Notes: generated by a model from the letters alone, not told the origin. A DNA stretch of 64,000 bases from Enoplosus armatus (GCF_043641665.1 NC_092188.1:18435704-18499703); one strand, 5' to 3'; counted from the first letter of the stretch, positions 12,076-25,559 are shown. Made by a program: numbers and translations.

Positions 12076-15000
12076 AGCTGTCTAACTACCCTAAATACTC
12101 CAGTTCTCTCCTGAATTTATCAAATATTATTAAAGAACTCTGTTGCCTTTACTCAGCTCAGCAGCAGCTCAGCTATTACAGTGAAAAAAATGACAAAATG
12201 TTAAATGTTAGTGTCATTTAGTTCCTATTTTTGCACATCTGTAGCGGGTTTTCATCACAAACAGACAAAAACAATATCAACACAAAGTGGTTTACATGGT
12301 TTTAATTTCCCTGTGAATATGAAATGATATTCAAATTTGACATTTTCCCACTGACCTAAGAACTGACTCTATGAAGCTGACATGTCACCCCGGGGCCACT
12401 GTCCTATATATGCTTTTACTCTCTTGAGGCAAAAGTGGCAAAAAAAACATCTGCTTTATTAATGATGTTAAGCACAGACTGAGGCAGTTAAACAATAATA
12501 TGGTGAACAGTTGTATTAAAAAATGCACATAAATATGCATGTGTTTGGCATGTATGATTATTGACAACATGACTGTCAAACTGGCTATCTACATAGTAAG
12601 CTAAACACATATTCTGCCACATGTAATTTTAAGGGCAAGAGCATGTCTCTGTAAATCTCTCCAGCACTTGCTTGCTGTGTTGAGCTTGTCCTTCATACCA
12701 GAGACTTGACAGATTTCGCAGGAATAACACAGCTGGCAGCTCATTTCTCCATGTTCCAAATACAGCTTCAGCTCCACACTTTGGAAAATATTTCATAATT
12801 TTCTTCTTCAGGGGCACTTCAACCTCTGAGGACGCAGTTTGCTGATCCAACAAGACAGATTTTTGCTGCTCAAATCTAATTTCTAAAACAAAAGCCATGA
12901 GTCCTGCTCTTCTGTTCAGCTCTTTCTCGCTGCGCTGCTAATGTCATTGTCACTGTCCTCTGGGCCAATTATGCAGCGTGTATTGTCTGATTGGACAACA
13001 TATTGTTTCAGCAATCAGTACCACTGTGTGACTGTATGTGTAAGGGATTGTGTCTATGTGTGTAAGTGCGTATGCATATAATTTATTATCTGAATGTGAT
13101 AAGTATCTGTGCAGCGGAGGGTGGAGAGGATAGCAGAGATTGAAAGATAAAACAGAAAGAAAGACCTGACTCCTGTCTTTCTGTCTTTTCAGGGGCCCAG
13201 TCTGGCTCTAATCAGGGAGACGCAGGGCCGACTGCACTCAATTATTCCCTCATTAGTCAGCAAACAGGAGAGGCCACTGAAAGCTGTGTGCCCTGCATGC
13301 TACTGCCCACAGAGCACATCCCTCTCTTTGTCTTTTCATCGGTCTGTCACTTTTTAGACATGCAGTGTACTTGTTGTTACATTTTCTAGCTTTAGTTTCC
13401 AAACCATTGCTTACTGACTTGGACTCACAATAGCCCAGGTGCCTCAGTTATTGTAAATGCCAAAACTATAATGGATATTAGATGACAGTGCCAGCTGAAA
13501 GCATAATCTGATGGTCCTAAATCTGAAAAAAAGAAATCCCTTTCTACACATGTTTCACAAGGACTGGGAGACTGCCAAAAATCAAGTCCTATTTTTCTGT
13601 TTTTGTTTTGTTTTTTTTGTTTGTTTTTTGCTTTTTGCTTTGACACCATCACAACTATTCAAGGGAATATAGCTAGACAGTATTGCCCTCAGCAAGGATG
13701 GGATTGGCAACTCAGACAAAATCAATGTCTATAACACAGTGGGCTGTAAGGGAGCAAAGTATCATGGAAAAATACTGTTGGTCATAATCGTTGGCTAAAT
13801 TGCCCGTCTACTTTGGCTCCAAATGTTGTCTGGGTGTCATAGCCTTGCCTTACCGCCTGTGGAAATTGTTGCTATTAAGTTGGCACCATTTTGAGTCTGC
13901 CACTCATGTAGTTGGCATGGTTTACTGAACCCCATAGAATTCAGTGGATAGATGGACAGAACAGGATGTGTGCTGGGCCCTCTGAAGCACAGCCTCTTGA
14001 ACTATGGGCTGGGAGAAATATGTCAGTGCCCCGATTCTGTTGTTTATTCATTTGTTTATTTATTATATTATATAACTGCTGAACCTAGAGATACACCCAA
14101 AGGGGCAGATAAACTGAAAACAAAACAAAAGGGCACAGATTGCTTTGTTTTCCAATGTTTTTTTCCTGTATGAATATAGACCATGTCAATTCTAAGCTGG
14201 ATATATTAGAAAATACATTTTTGTGTCCACAGTAGCATTTTCAGGTTGTTATTGTTAAGATCCTCATCCATATTCAAATATCAGAGCAATAAAAGGATAG
14301 CTAAATCCTTCTCTTTTGATCAGCAAACAAAATTGCAAATTACAGCAATCATCTAGGACAAGTGGGGTAGACACACTATGTTCAAACTTTGCCATAAGAC
14401 TTGTTATCCAACCATGCCTAAGGTTATACCTGTTTTAAACTGCTGCACTCAAAGGCAGTATGAAGAGTCTGCTGTCATAGCTTCCTCCTGGCTGCATCCT
14501 CATGCCTCCCCGGTCTCTCTCCAACAATTGTCTTTTGTGTGTTTTTGACACATTTAATCGTACATAAAGGGACAACAGCACACACCTTTGGACGGTCCTT
14601 CATGGTGCTTCACTCAGTTGTATCCTGAATCTATTAAGAACTGAATGTCAGCCTACAAGATGGCACCCATTATGTCAATGAAAATTGCTTACCAAACACA
14701 AAAGCCAAAAAAGATGTCTTGCTTTCTGGTTTGCTTCCGTGTTGTGCGTTCTTACTGCACATGCACATTGGTGTTTTTTTCCCTGGCCCCACCCACTCGA
14801 CTTTGCTAGCTTTGCAAATATAAAACCAACTTGGTTTAAAAGCTCATAATAAAAAGAGTAGTCTGTTTGTCTGTGTCCTGTGAGTGTGTCTACAAACATC
14901 TCTTTTATAATGGCAGTGTATGGGTAACATGCTTTTTGGGCTGTAGGGGAGTTTTGTAGTTGCAGTACCGCAGCTGGCCACTGGGGCAAATTGGCAGCAA

Positions 15001-16708
15001 GGATGTCTGGGTTGTGCACATGAAAATTGACAGAAATAGCTGTGTGAAGAATTAGAAAACAGACCTTGAGACAGAAGGTCACACCCTGCCGGACATTCGT
15101 CCAATCGCTGTGTAAAGATTGGTGTGATTATTGGATTGTTGCACTTCATTTGAAGCACACTGAGGCCTTAACTCTGAGCCCCAGACTGTTCGTATATTGA
15201 TGTTAAAGTTATGTCACACTGCTTTTTATACAAAAATACAACCTCTTACTGATTGAGTTGTTGCTTTAAAGCCACTAATAAACTGACTAAATTGTTTTCA
15301 TTTTTAAAACAGCATTTTTCATCTTTGGATTTATAGAGGGTGCTATTTTGATAAAACATTTGTAATTCACTTTACAGTAGGTGTGTGTACAGTACAGTAT
15401 GTTTTTTTTTATGTGCGAAATGTTGCCTGAATGTGAAGTGTATCCATCATTATTTTCCATCGTCATTGTATCTGTATGATATGTCTTCACTGAGGTCGTC
15501 ATGACATCATGAATTAATCTCAACTCTTACCGTCAAGTCTCCCACGCTCACTGTCTTTGTCTTTTTGGGTTTCTCTCTCTCCCCTCTGCTCGCTCTCCCT
15601 GTCTCTCGCTCCCTCCTGTGCATTCACCTGCACACCCTTCACAACAGAGCTGTCAGCACGGGGTGTTTGTGAGTGTCTGTGCATGTGTGTGTGTTAATGA
15701 AACAGACAAAATCCACTCTTGCTACTCCACCCACTCCAAACCAGACCTGACAAACAAATAAAATATGCATGCTCAGCAATTTGTTTCATAGTCTCCTGGC
15801 AGTGGCCTTCTGCTGAAGCTTTTCCAGAAAAGTTTAAGACCGCCATGCATCTTAAAGTATGTTGCTGCACGTTTCTCACGTTGTGCAATGAATTATCAGC
15901 GGTTTGCCCTCATTACAGGGTCATGAAACTGTATTTACATGTCATGGTGCTCATTGTTGGTAAATAAACATAAACATAACACTGAAATGAAAATGTGAAA
16001 ATGTAGATGGCGGAGGTTTCTGTGGAACTCAAATGTTTTCCAGCCTTCATCATTTGTAGATAGGTACTCCTCTAGCTGAAGGACACATTGCACTGTTATG
16101 CTACTGTTGAAACTGTATTGGTCAAAATCAGAGCTCGAAACTGTCAGATTAGATGTCACTAGTTGTACTGTAGTTACAGTTCAAAACTGACTTTTCACTG
16201 GCTTTGCACTCGCCAGACACATGATACAAACGTCTCCACAGTTTGTCTCAGTTGTAGTCTTTTACCCACAGTGTATCCTTGTCAAGTTTGTAGGCTTTCA
16301 GCTGATTTTTGTCCTCCTGTTTTTATACAGACATACTGCATTTAAAATTTGAATGTAATTGTACTGTATTTTCTACACTTCTTGTCAAATATTTGCAAAT
16401 ATGAAAGAATCCATCAGAACAAAGTGCAGGAGAGCTGGCTCAGGTGTACAAGGAGAACAAAATGAATAATATCAGATAGACAAATACACATTCACACACA
16501 AGCACGTACGTGTTTTTCTTAGATATGGATTTCATTTCCTAACAGATATTTAATAAATGCATTGAGTGTTCTATCTTTAAAGACCTTTTTAACTCTCATT
16601 TTATAATAAATCTCCTTACAGATGCACACACTCGTGCTCACAGTGAGAACCCTCATCTCTATCCAAACACAAACATACACTTTCTCCCCTCAGCTATGTA
16701 CTGTCAAA

Positions 16709-16712
<4 letters not shown>
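12076..16712. other. Intergenic, possible unnamed repeat at 14640-15060
   Basis: No gene is recognised. The minus strand at 12629-12898 has an 89-codon frame rich in charged residues but without a motif. The stretch 14640-15060 looks like a moderately old interspersed element to me, but I cannot name it. An 88-bp patch at 15570-15660 is CT-rich. Confidence 0.4.
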
Positions 16713-16771
<59 letters not shown>

Positions 16772-16849
16772 AGAGGCAATGCGGAGGTCATGTCGAGCCC
16801 CACGGCAGTTCATTAAAATGCATGTGTTTTGGGGAATGTGTGTGTGCAC

Positions 16850-16890
<41 letters not shown>

Positions 16891-16990
16891 CTCTGTTCAC
16901 ATAACTGTTTACATAATTGATGAATATGATAATGACACAAGCTGGCACTGTGCTCATGTGGGCATTTGTGTGTGCATGCTCAAGTGTAGG

Positions 16991-17022
<32 letters not shown>
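16713..17022. repeat. Three (TG)n tracts in 310 bp
   Basis: Pure or nearly pure TG runs lie at 16713-16763, 16851-16885 and 16993-17022, separated by unique spacers of roughly 90-110 bp. A CAGA/GACA tetranucleotide run follows at about 17123-17162. Together with the CT block downstream this is the most repeat-dense kilobase of the window. Confidence 0.95.
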
Positions 17023-17025
<3 letters not shown>

Positions 17026-17229
17026 GATGTTCAGGGCGAAGGCAGAGGATGCCCCAGCCGTATCACACGCTCATCATCTTGGCACTGACACTTTGACCAT
17101 TGACAGCACTTTGTTCTGTTGGCAGACAGACAGGGAGACATACAGACAGACAGGTAGACAGAGATGCTGACAGCATATGGTGCAGGACCGGAGACCTGTG
17201 GACCCATGTGGTAGTTAGAAAAACACTTA

Positions 17230-17449
<220 letters not shown>

Positions 17450-17561
17450 TCCCCCCCTGGCATATGTTGTGTGCGGTTGGCTGTGCGCCACATGCCGATC
17501 CGATGCCCTCGGCACTGCTGGGGCTCCGTGCCACCTGTGCCACTCTCTCCCATAGTAGCAG

Positions 17562-17592
<31 letters not shown>

Positions 17593-17604
17593 ACACACAC
17601 ACAG
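17562..17604. repeat. Poly(C)17 joined to (AC)n
   Basis: Seventeen C residues pass directly into an AC run of about 25 bp. With the CT tract and TG tracts upstream, this closes a compound low-complexity block spanning about 0.9 kb. Confidence 0.92.
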
Positions 17605-17709
17605 ATACACACGAAGACACACACCCAAACACTAGCTCTCAGTTTGCACCTGTGTCTGTGGGAGAGGATTTCAGACAGGAGGAACACAGACATCATATTG
17701 TCCTTTTGA

Positions 17710-20040
17710 TGAGTTCAGCGGCCTATGTGATGGATATTTTGTCACAGACTTGTCTTAAAAGATCTCAGGTGGACTGCTGAACACTTTCTACATTCTGTAT
17801 AACGGTGACACAGACCTGGACTTTTTTTATAAAATAAAGCTAGAAAAGCACATTGTCTAAGACTAGAATATACAATATAGTCTCTGTTCTTAGGGCTTTT
17901 ATTTTTAAAAGTAAAGGAAATTACCCATGTTTATCTTCAATATTGAAAAGAATGCTTAAAGAAATGGATAGTCCAGGATTTTTTTGGGATTGGATTTTAA
18001 AAATGCCATTTGCAACGTAAACACTCAGTAGTCGAATTTACATTTTTTACTTTCTATTATTGAAAAAGGATTCTGAGTGACGGCTTAAAACCAGGTGAAA
18101 GTCAGTTCACTGAAGGCAGGTGTTGTAGCTCAGCTGTGCGTTCTCCATCCAACAGCTAATGAGACAAGGCTGTAGTGCATAGCAATACACTGGTGTACAA
18201 AAAAGTAGTCCTTGTGCACTGTGTTGTGGATGATTACAACACCATATTGCATGCTGTGAGCCTGACTTGTTTTTGTTTTACACCCCTTTGGTGCTTGTTC
18301 TGACCAATCACAAGCTGGCTAGGAAATCTCCAAATTCTGAACCAAGTTCATGCAGGACATCATACCATCTCATGTCAAGTACAACCTATCCATTTAATAT
18401 GATCACACCCTCCAGGAACCAGCTGTTCAGTACACTTTACAATTTGCAAAAGTATGTCTGGAGAAATGTGTTTGTCATTTGGATGTGTGTGGCTTGTGTC
18501 ATTGTGTGTGCATGTACAAGTGTGTAGCTGCATGCATTGTAGAGTAAAGTGCAAAGCTGACCCATAAACAATAAAAAATAAAACCCAAATTCCACCACAA
18601 AACAGACTTCACATCATTCATATCTGACTGTCTGTGGGGACGATGAAAACCAGCATATCTGGCCCAGAGTTTCAGGCTGGATTGTCCCCTGAGTTTCTGT
18701 GTCAGTCCAGATGTGCTGCCAACAGTACAGTGAGAGAGTACAGTCAGATTATCGAGGATTTAGTACACGCAGACCTACACACTTACAACAGATATATTAC
18801 AAATAGATATTCACACACTGAATAATACAGACATATTAGTGGGCTAAATTATGATGCTGTTTCTTACTAGGCCATGATTTTCCACCCGTGTCATATAAAT
18901 TAAAGCTGCCAATATATTTCTTCTGGTTTCGCTGAACAAACATTCAGCTCGGGAATAGAGTTTGTTTAGGAAAGAGGACAACATGAGTGAGATTTATAAA
19001 ATGATTTGAGTGTGTGTCATAGAGAGAGAAAGAGAAATAAAGGGAGAGATAAAGAGATAAAGCAACAGAGCTGCAGGTTGCAAACTGGGCAGCTTAACAG
19101 AAAGAGGAACAAAAAGACTGTTATCTTGCAGGCACTGCGGTCTGTCAGACACACACATGCGCAGGTACACAGAATAACTGCAGGCTACACTTTTGTTCAA
19201 TCACTGCGCTGCGGAACAAACTCTTGTGGGCCCACATACAGCGTCATGCAGCAGTCATGTAGTCGGTCTTCAGTGGAAACATGATTCATCTGGTGAGCCT
19301 CGAGCAGCCACACACTTTAAGAGACACGCAGAATATGGTTATTATCTGCCATCGACTGACTGAGATGGTCTGACCTGCCATTTTGTCATCATCTGTCAAC
19401 CCCATGCTGTAAACAGTAAGTGTTCCAGATAAATCCAAGCTAATCCCCAAATTCTCAGGTCAGCTAACCCACACACATATGCACACACACTCCCGGCCAG
19501 GTTAGCTAGCTAGGCGGGAAGTAGCACACCTGACCCCACTCTGCTGTTTCCCAGGCTGTGCCATGCCAAGACTAAAGGTTACCTCTTTACACGCGCTTGA
19601 CCACACACACATACATTTTCTCCCTCTCGGATTAAGTCAGAATCTATCAAACCGGTTTGGCTAGGCTGGCACTACCACACCTGACACTCTCAAACTCACT
19701 CAGGTGTCCCTGCGATAGTCTCAGTTGGCCAGAGGAATCTGTGGAGAGTTAACTGCATCAGCTGTTAGGTGAGGAGACTGAATGTAAGATGGACATAAGC
19801 CAGGATAGACTGAGAGAGGGCTGAATAAAAAATGAGGTTGTTGAGAGGAAAACAAGCTAATAAGAGACACACAACCTGAAATAGCCACACAACGTATTTG
19901 TGTGGGCACTGTTACTAACTTGACTAATTTGTTGCTAGATTTTTTTTCAGATCAGCTCGGTTTTATATATGTACTGTACCTGATGCAAATTGAATGTTGA
20001 CTTGCAATTAAATGGCATTTATATATAATTATAATATATC
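17710..20040. other. Intergenic, one imperfect duplication
   Basis: No gene is recognised. Two related segments, each with a CACACACAT run, a GGTT..GGCTAG-like core and an ACACCTGAC E-box word, lie near 19470-19545 and 19603-19690. The rest is AT-rich. The patch at 18840-18990 contains TAAATTATGATG and CATATAAATTAAAG words of the type seen in conserved non-coding elements. Confidence 0.4.
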
Positions 20041-20109
20041 ATTAGGGTCTGTAGTCGACGGGAGTCGTCTGTGGCAATTCGGAGCAGTAAGATATTAAAA
20101 TTCTGAGCT

Positions 20110-20290
20110 CACTGTTGAACTGAACTGAGCTGAACTGAACGTTCGGCTGTGTTTCAGTTCACTCAGTCAGAGCTCCAATGTATTACCGAATGATTCGGTG
20201 AACAAATCTTTTAAACAAATCTTTTTAATGAACTGATCCAATAATTCAGGGCTCTGAAAATAACCGATGTGTTGCCCATCACTACTACAC
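20110..20290 (-). mobile_element. Fragment of a hAT-type non-autonomous element
   Basis: The right edge reads GTTGCCCATCACTACT. Its complement, AGTAGTGATGGGCAAC, is the end motif I associate with fish hAT-type MITEs. Inside lies an array of GAACTGA/TGAACTGAAC words and 'CCGAATGATTCGGTGAAC', the internal pattern usual for such elements. I see no matching left terminus near 20040, so the copy is probably truncated or diverged. Confidence 0.55.
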
Positions 20291-20294
20291 ACCT

Positions 20295-21115
20295 CAGTCT
20301 CAGGAAGTAAATGACACATTGATTTGTTGCAACAGGAACTGATCCAGTCACGTGTGTTATCCAGTATACCTCGAGATACAACAGAATCATTTCAGGTGTC
20401 AACATATGGCTCACTCAGTCTTTGTAGAGTTACCTGCAATTACCTTGTTTAGAGGACCTCCATTTTTCTTTAATTTCACAGTTGCTTGTTCATATGTCCC
20501 ATTCCCTCAGACTGTACTGCATTTCTTTACAGTTTATGTAATAGACAGTAGAGAATCACTGGGTTTAACCCTGACGTGTACGTGAGATTGTGTGTGTTTG
20601 TGTGAACACGCACATGTATGAACATAAATGTACAGCATGAATGTTTTAAATTTTCAATCCAGACAAATTGCAAAAGCAGCTGAATGGAATTCAGACATCA
20701 TTTGTTTTATTATTTACACCTGGGCTTTTCTACTGTGACAAGAGCCACCATCCAATTAAATTACACCGCTTCTGCAGCTGTGATTTATCAGCCGATTAAA
20801 CAAGTGGAAAAGAAAAACATTACACTCATAAATAAAAAACTGAAAGTCTATTAAATGTGATCAATATAAAGAAATAAAAAAAAACCTTAACACGTGGCAA
20901 TAAAGTTTATAGATAATACAGGTCTGTAGCCTGCTCTCGGCTGAGGAGGCAACATGAAATAGAAAGAAATCTTACTGCTAAAAATATCAATATTTACAGC
21001 AGCATTCATAATTTCTTTTAGCACAAATAATCCAACAACAGAAACAGTCTTGATATACCACTGTTTAATCAAGTCTTTATGGTTAACATGTTTGTAAACA
21101 ACTCCCTATGCATCC
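20295..21115. other. Intergenic with a candidate regulatory patch
   Basis: The patch at about 20690-20800 is non-repetitive. It combines ATTTACACCTGGGC, CCAATTAAATTA, CTGCAGCTGTGATTTATC and CGATTAAAC, which are T-box, homeodomain and E-box-like words. This could be a conserved enhancer, but no other evidence is available here. Confidence 0.3.
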
Positions 21116-21117
21116 AG

Positions 21118-21245
21118 TAAGATAAATAGGATAAAATAAGAGTACTTCATTTATCCCAATGAGAAATTGCAGCGTTACAGCAGCCAAGTTACACATGAAT
21201 CACAAAACAAAACAAACAACATGAGGACATACCAAGTACAACTAT
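21118..21245 (-). mobile_element. 3' tail of a fish LINE
   Basis: Read on the minus strand, the segment runs GCTGCTGTAACGCTGCAATT, then TCTCATTGGGATAAATGAAG, then a TATT/TATC-like tail. This closely resembles the widespread fish LINE end 'AATTTCCCC..GGGATCAATAAAG' followed by a short tandem tail. Only the tail is present, as expected for 5'-truncated insertions. The exact LINE clade is not certain. Confidence 0.65.
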
Positions 21246-22328
21246 AAAGTAACTATACTGCAGTTACTTTCACGATCCACCTATAAATTTTGGCTCTCTG
21301 CAATTTTTGCACTTCCAGTGTACAAATCTTGAGTGTGTCAAGAGAACAGGATACCATGTTCTGAGATGGCGCCCATTCATTATAAGGACTTTTCTCACCA
21401 GGCACATATGCCAAAATGTTCTTAAGGCTTCTGCTTTATTGGGTCCGTAGAACGTACACATTGGAGTCCTGGCTGAGTCAGCTGACATGAATGGTGAAAA
21501 AATTATTTACTGATACATTTCTTAAAGCTTTTTAAAAATGTGTATTATTATTATTATAATTTATTGTTTTATTATTTATGTCCTTATCCTTGATTTAATA
21601 AAGGGTTTTTATATTTATTATCAGAGTGCCTCAGATTCCTTTTTTGACTGCCCACCTTTAGCCTATCATGGACTTTCATACATACTTGTTTTTTTATTCT
21701 TACTCAACCATTGGCCCTGATATTTTACTCCTTCACTTCAATATTACTTATTATTATTTTTCTTGATTTTTACATTTTTATTGGACCTCAACTGAGAAGC
21801 TGTAAAGACTCATTTCTTAGTTTTATTAAAATTGTTGTAAAACATATACCATAGTTTGAGCTAATTGAAAAGGAGTTTCAGTGTTCAGGAACACGGCTTG
21901 TCTCTGCACCATGGACCTGCACCATCTTGGAATACTGCATGAACATTCCCAAGCCGGAATAACAGGAGGTTTTCCTGTTTTTCCCATTGTGCCAACATGG
22001 TGTGAATGCAACATTAGTCAGGTAATTGTCATTCTTTTGTCAACACACAAGCTATAATTTCCATGCTAATGCTAGAGGTTTCTCGAAAGCTAGTTGGATA
22101 TTAGCTGACTGTTATTGCTGACTCAGCAGACTCTTCTCAGCTCGTTAGCAGAAGCAGGAGAAACATAGGTGTTACCAGTATTGTCAGTGAGGGCTTGTTT
22201 CATTTAGGAGACACAGGAAGCCATACTTTTGTGCCAGCATGAACAATACCAAAGACTCTGAGACATGTAATCCAGCCTTTATTAGCCTTTATTAATGTCA
22301 TTAGTTACATCGCTGGTTGAAAGTCTAA
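21246..22328. other. Intergenic, no gene recognised
   Basis: AT-rich, with a short (ATT)n run near 21542-21556 and a tandem AGCCTTTATT pair near 22274-22293. No exon is supported. Confidence 0.5.
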
Positions 22329-22604
22329 ATGTCTCCCATGAGAAAAGACTATTTCACCAAGTTCCTGAATGGACCTCTGTACAGGATATTGCACATTACA
22401 CGCATCAGCAAACATTTCACCCTCCTGTGCAGTGAACATTTATTTAGAAATGAAATAATTTGTTCAGTTGGACAGTTTTTACAATGTACAGGAGAAAGGA
22501 GAGGCTCTGGAAGAAAGTGTAGATTGAAGACCAAGAGCATAAAAGAGGTGGAAAAGTGTTGGGGCAGAACTTTTTTTATGTCGTACCATTTTTCAAGAAA
22601 ATAA
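22329..22604 (+). pseudogene. Weak THAP-domain-like fossil
   Basis: The 91-codon frame shows, in order, YFTKFLNGP (residues 8-16), SKHFTLLCSEH (27-37) and RLK (65-67). A THAP zinc finger typically has an SFHKFP-type word, then PSKH..LCSEHF carrying the final C-x2-H zinc ligands, then RLKP.AVP about 25 residues on. The order and spacing agree roughly. A stop codon directly precedes the first ATG, so the N-terminal C-x2/4-C ligands are missing. The conserved Trp and the AVPT end are also absent. THAP domains occur in host regulators and in P-element-like transposases, and a decayed transposon copy is the simplest reading. Chance resemblance remains quite possible. Confidence 0.3.
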
Positions 22605-23245
22605 AAGCAAGCGAGGGAGAGAGAAAGCTGCTGCACAGACTTACACACAAACAAATCTTCTACACCTCGACTCGCAAAATGTGCTGAATCATGAAAATAC
22701 TGAGATCAGTGCTGGTTTTGTTGTCAATCACTTCCATGGACACAAACAATACAAAGATATGTGTCTGGAATAAGCAAGTATATTCTTTCTAGTAACTGAG
22801 GACTCCACTCCCTCACCTCTACTTTCTTACTTCGTTCTCTCTCTGTTTCAATTTGTCAATTTTTTTAATTTTCTCCTGGTTTACCACAATGGGAAGAACA
22901 CGCTTGGGCATTTTTCTTACATTTTATCCTGAGAATTCAAGTTTGTAATTGTGCAAGCTTTTAGCGACTGACTGTCATGCTTAATTGTCACTTGTAACCG
23001 GGCAGTAGCAGCCCAGCTGGTGTCGTGACCCCCACTTCCTCCGGGTATCTGTTTTACCAGGCATTGAGCCAGAAAACAGCTCTGCATTTAAAAAAAAAAC
23101 CAGCAAGAGTTAGTGGGAGTGTGTTCTTTCAGGTACCAAGAAGTTATTACTGTGACAATGTTTGTTTTCCTCGAGTTGTGCCAATCACAAGCTAAACAGT
23201 AGAAATATGGCCTTCAGGTTACAAAGTATGAATGTGTCCTTGCAG
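22605..23245. other. Intergenic, no gene recognised
   Basis: No repeat or coding signal stands out, apart from a 10-nt poly(A) run near 23089. Confidence 0.45.
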
Positions 23246-23259
23246 GTTTTTCATGAACC

Positions 23260-23335
23260 AAAGTAGGCGGATGACATTGCATTGTGCCAAACATGGAGCC
23301 AGGTTCAACAATTTTTCATCGCAAGTTGGCCAGAG
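23260..23335. mobile_element. MITE-like fragment, copy B
   Basis: Contains GATGACATTGCATTGTGCC, then GAGCCAGGTTCAAC, then AATTTTTCATC, and CCAGAGCCC downstream. The order matches the fragment near 26090-26155 (GACGTTGCGTTGC, GTTGAACCGAGATCAAC, TATTTTGTCAGAGCCC) and the first two blocks of the fragment at 12015. Its extent beyond these blocks is unclear. Confidence 0.4.
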
Positions 23336-23339
23336 CCCA

Positions 23340-25455
23340 AAGTGACAGCTTCAAATTGCTTGTTATTTAGGACCAATAGTCAATAAAAAGAAAGTCTTCT
23401 GTTGATCGACTAATTGATTGGCTGGAACTAATTGTTTCAGCCCAATTCCCACATCAAACGGCAACGGAATTAAGTAATATTGTGGCCATCGGCCTCTTAA
23501 TAACCAGATTTGGTTCCCAAACACCAGCAAAATGGCTATTATGGCTAAAAAAAAATGCAAGGGATGAGTTTATCCACAGGGATGAGTAAATATAAATAGT
23601 ATTACAATAGTAGTACAGTTTATGAAAACACACATGTAGAAGACAAAATCATGATTACAATCAGTGAAGCAATTAAAGAATGACAGTGCCACTTTAGAAT
23701 GTATAATGGTCACATAACGTGTCCGATAAGGCCCAGACATATCATGACATTTTCATTACTCACTCATATCTCACACTCCAGAGCACTCATTACCCTCTCA
23801 ACATGCCTTTCTGTCCGCTAAAGGTTTACGTCTGTTTGTACCCATCACAGTTACATTTCTCTTCTCCCTCTCCCTCTCTTTCCATACGACATACCAGTGG
23901 AGTCAAAGTGTCATACCAACACCCCAGCTAAAGAGACACACTAAAGTCACACACATGGCAAAGCACACACACATGCACGCACACACACACAACACTTTTT
24001 TTCAAGTTAGTTATGGGTCTCTCTGAATGGCCAACCACTAGACTTTAAATAGACACACCTCTTACAGCGTATCAGCTGACAGCGAGCCAAGCTGAGCAGT
24101 AATTCACCATCAGTAAACCAAGACTATATGCTTGTTGGCCTTCTTACAGCTGTCAATGTTTTGTAAGCTGTGACTTTAAACCTCTATTATTTGCTGTGTA
24201 GTCTGAAATCTGTATGGGGTTTTCACAAGTCTTAACAAAGCTTGAAATATACTACACTTTGTTCTAAGGGGACACAAGTTTGAATTAGCATATGTGTATC
24301 ATGAATACATACTGTAAATTGCTTTGTTTCAATTAGCTGTTTGTTAGTGCTATACCAACTGCTGCATTGTTATTCCCCTTCCCTTTCCTTAGGAAAAGAC
24401 TGCTACACAAAGGAATTAACACCATTAGCCACCTGTTTGTTTCTCTGGCATGTCTCTCTAGTAAGTGTGTGGATAATTAACCGAAAGGCAAGGCCCTTCT
24501 GTTACGAGATACCTACCCAGTTCAGCTTTTCAGAAGACGTAGGCCGCAGTAGTTATAAAACATAACAATATTATCTGACTTGTCTCTCCGTCTTACTCTT
24601 CTGTGGGGGAAACCAAACTGTTTCTAAATAAGAGCATTTTCCAGACTGAGGCTTCTAATAAATAATGAACACTACGTTGAGAGGACAGCTGTTTAATTAT
24701 AATGTAGGAAATTGTCCATTTCACAGGGTGTTTTAGAGGCTAAAGACGCTGATTTTAATAATCTCTATGCACCATATAAAACATCTTAATCTTGTGTTTG
24801 CAGCAGTGAATACAGTCATCTGTCTCTGAGCTTTTTTTGTCTGTTGTGCTTTGTGTGAATTACAATAACAAAACCATCTCTAGCGCTCCATGAACACTCC
24901 AACAACAAACAGCATCAGTATGCCTAACTGTGCTTGTTGAGATATTTCAGCAACTAGCATGTCCACACGCCGAAGAATTTCAAGCAATGAATGGAGAAAT
25001 GTGATTGCCATGATTGTGATATTTCAGTAGCATGTAACAAAACCACACACCTCCTTCCTAGTAATAAAACTTCTCTTTAACATCAGAACAGAGACATTCC
25101 GGAGATCAAGACTTTATTTACGATTGCAATCCTGGTCTGCACAGTTACTTGATTTTCATGGTGCTCTTGCATGCCTTTTACTGACTTTTAACTTAATCAT
25201 ACATGAACTGTATTTGTTAATCATATCAATGGTTCTCCTTGAGTGGGTGTGTGGTCAAATAATATTTGTCAGTGTGATGAGGTGGTGTCTTACAGCTAAT
25301 GCATTTATTCATAGTTAGTGTGAGGGGCTGTGCATTCATTATAGGCCCATTTTTATTGTAATAGAGAGCAACATTTGGCCAGAAGCTTGGCACTGATTTT
25401 GCAAGATCACAAAAAGCGAATTTTCCAAACATTACTGGTCTTCAGAAACAACAAA
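23340..25455. other. Intergenic with a candidate regulatory patch
   Basis: No gene is seen. The patch at about 24640-24800 has a CAGCTG E-box followed at once by TTTAATTATAAT, plus GATTTTAATAATC and a CACCATATAAAAC word. These are homeodomain-type sites in non-repetitive sequence. CA-rich sequence lies at 23940-23990. Confidence 0.35.
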
Positions 25456-25459
25456 CTAT

Positions 25460-25530
25460 TTTATTGTACAATTTCCCCCCGGGGATCAATAAAGTATTTC
25501 TGATTCTCATTCTCATTCTGATTTAACACC
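25460..25530 (+). mobile_element. 3' tail of a fish LINE
   Basis: The words TTTATTGTACAATTTCCCCC and GGGGATCAATAAAGTATTTC precede a TTCTGA/TTCTCA tandem tail at about 25496-25521. This is the familiar fish LINE end. It lies on the strand opposite the related tail at 21118-21245. Confidence 0.75.
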
Positions 25531-25559
25531 AGACAACTTCAGGAGAAAGGAATGATCGC

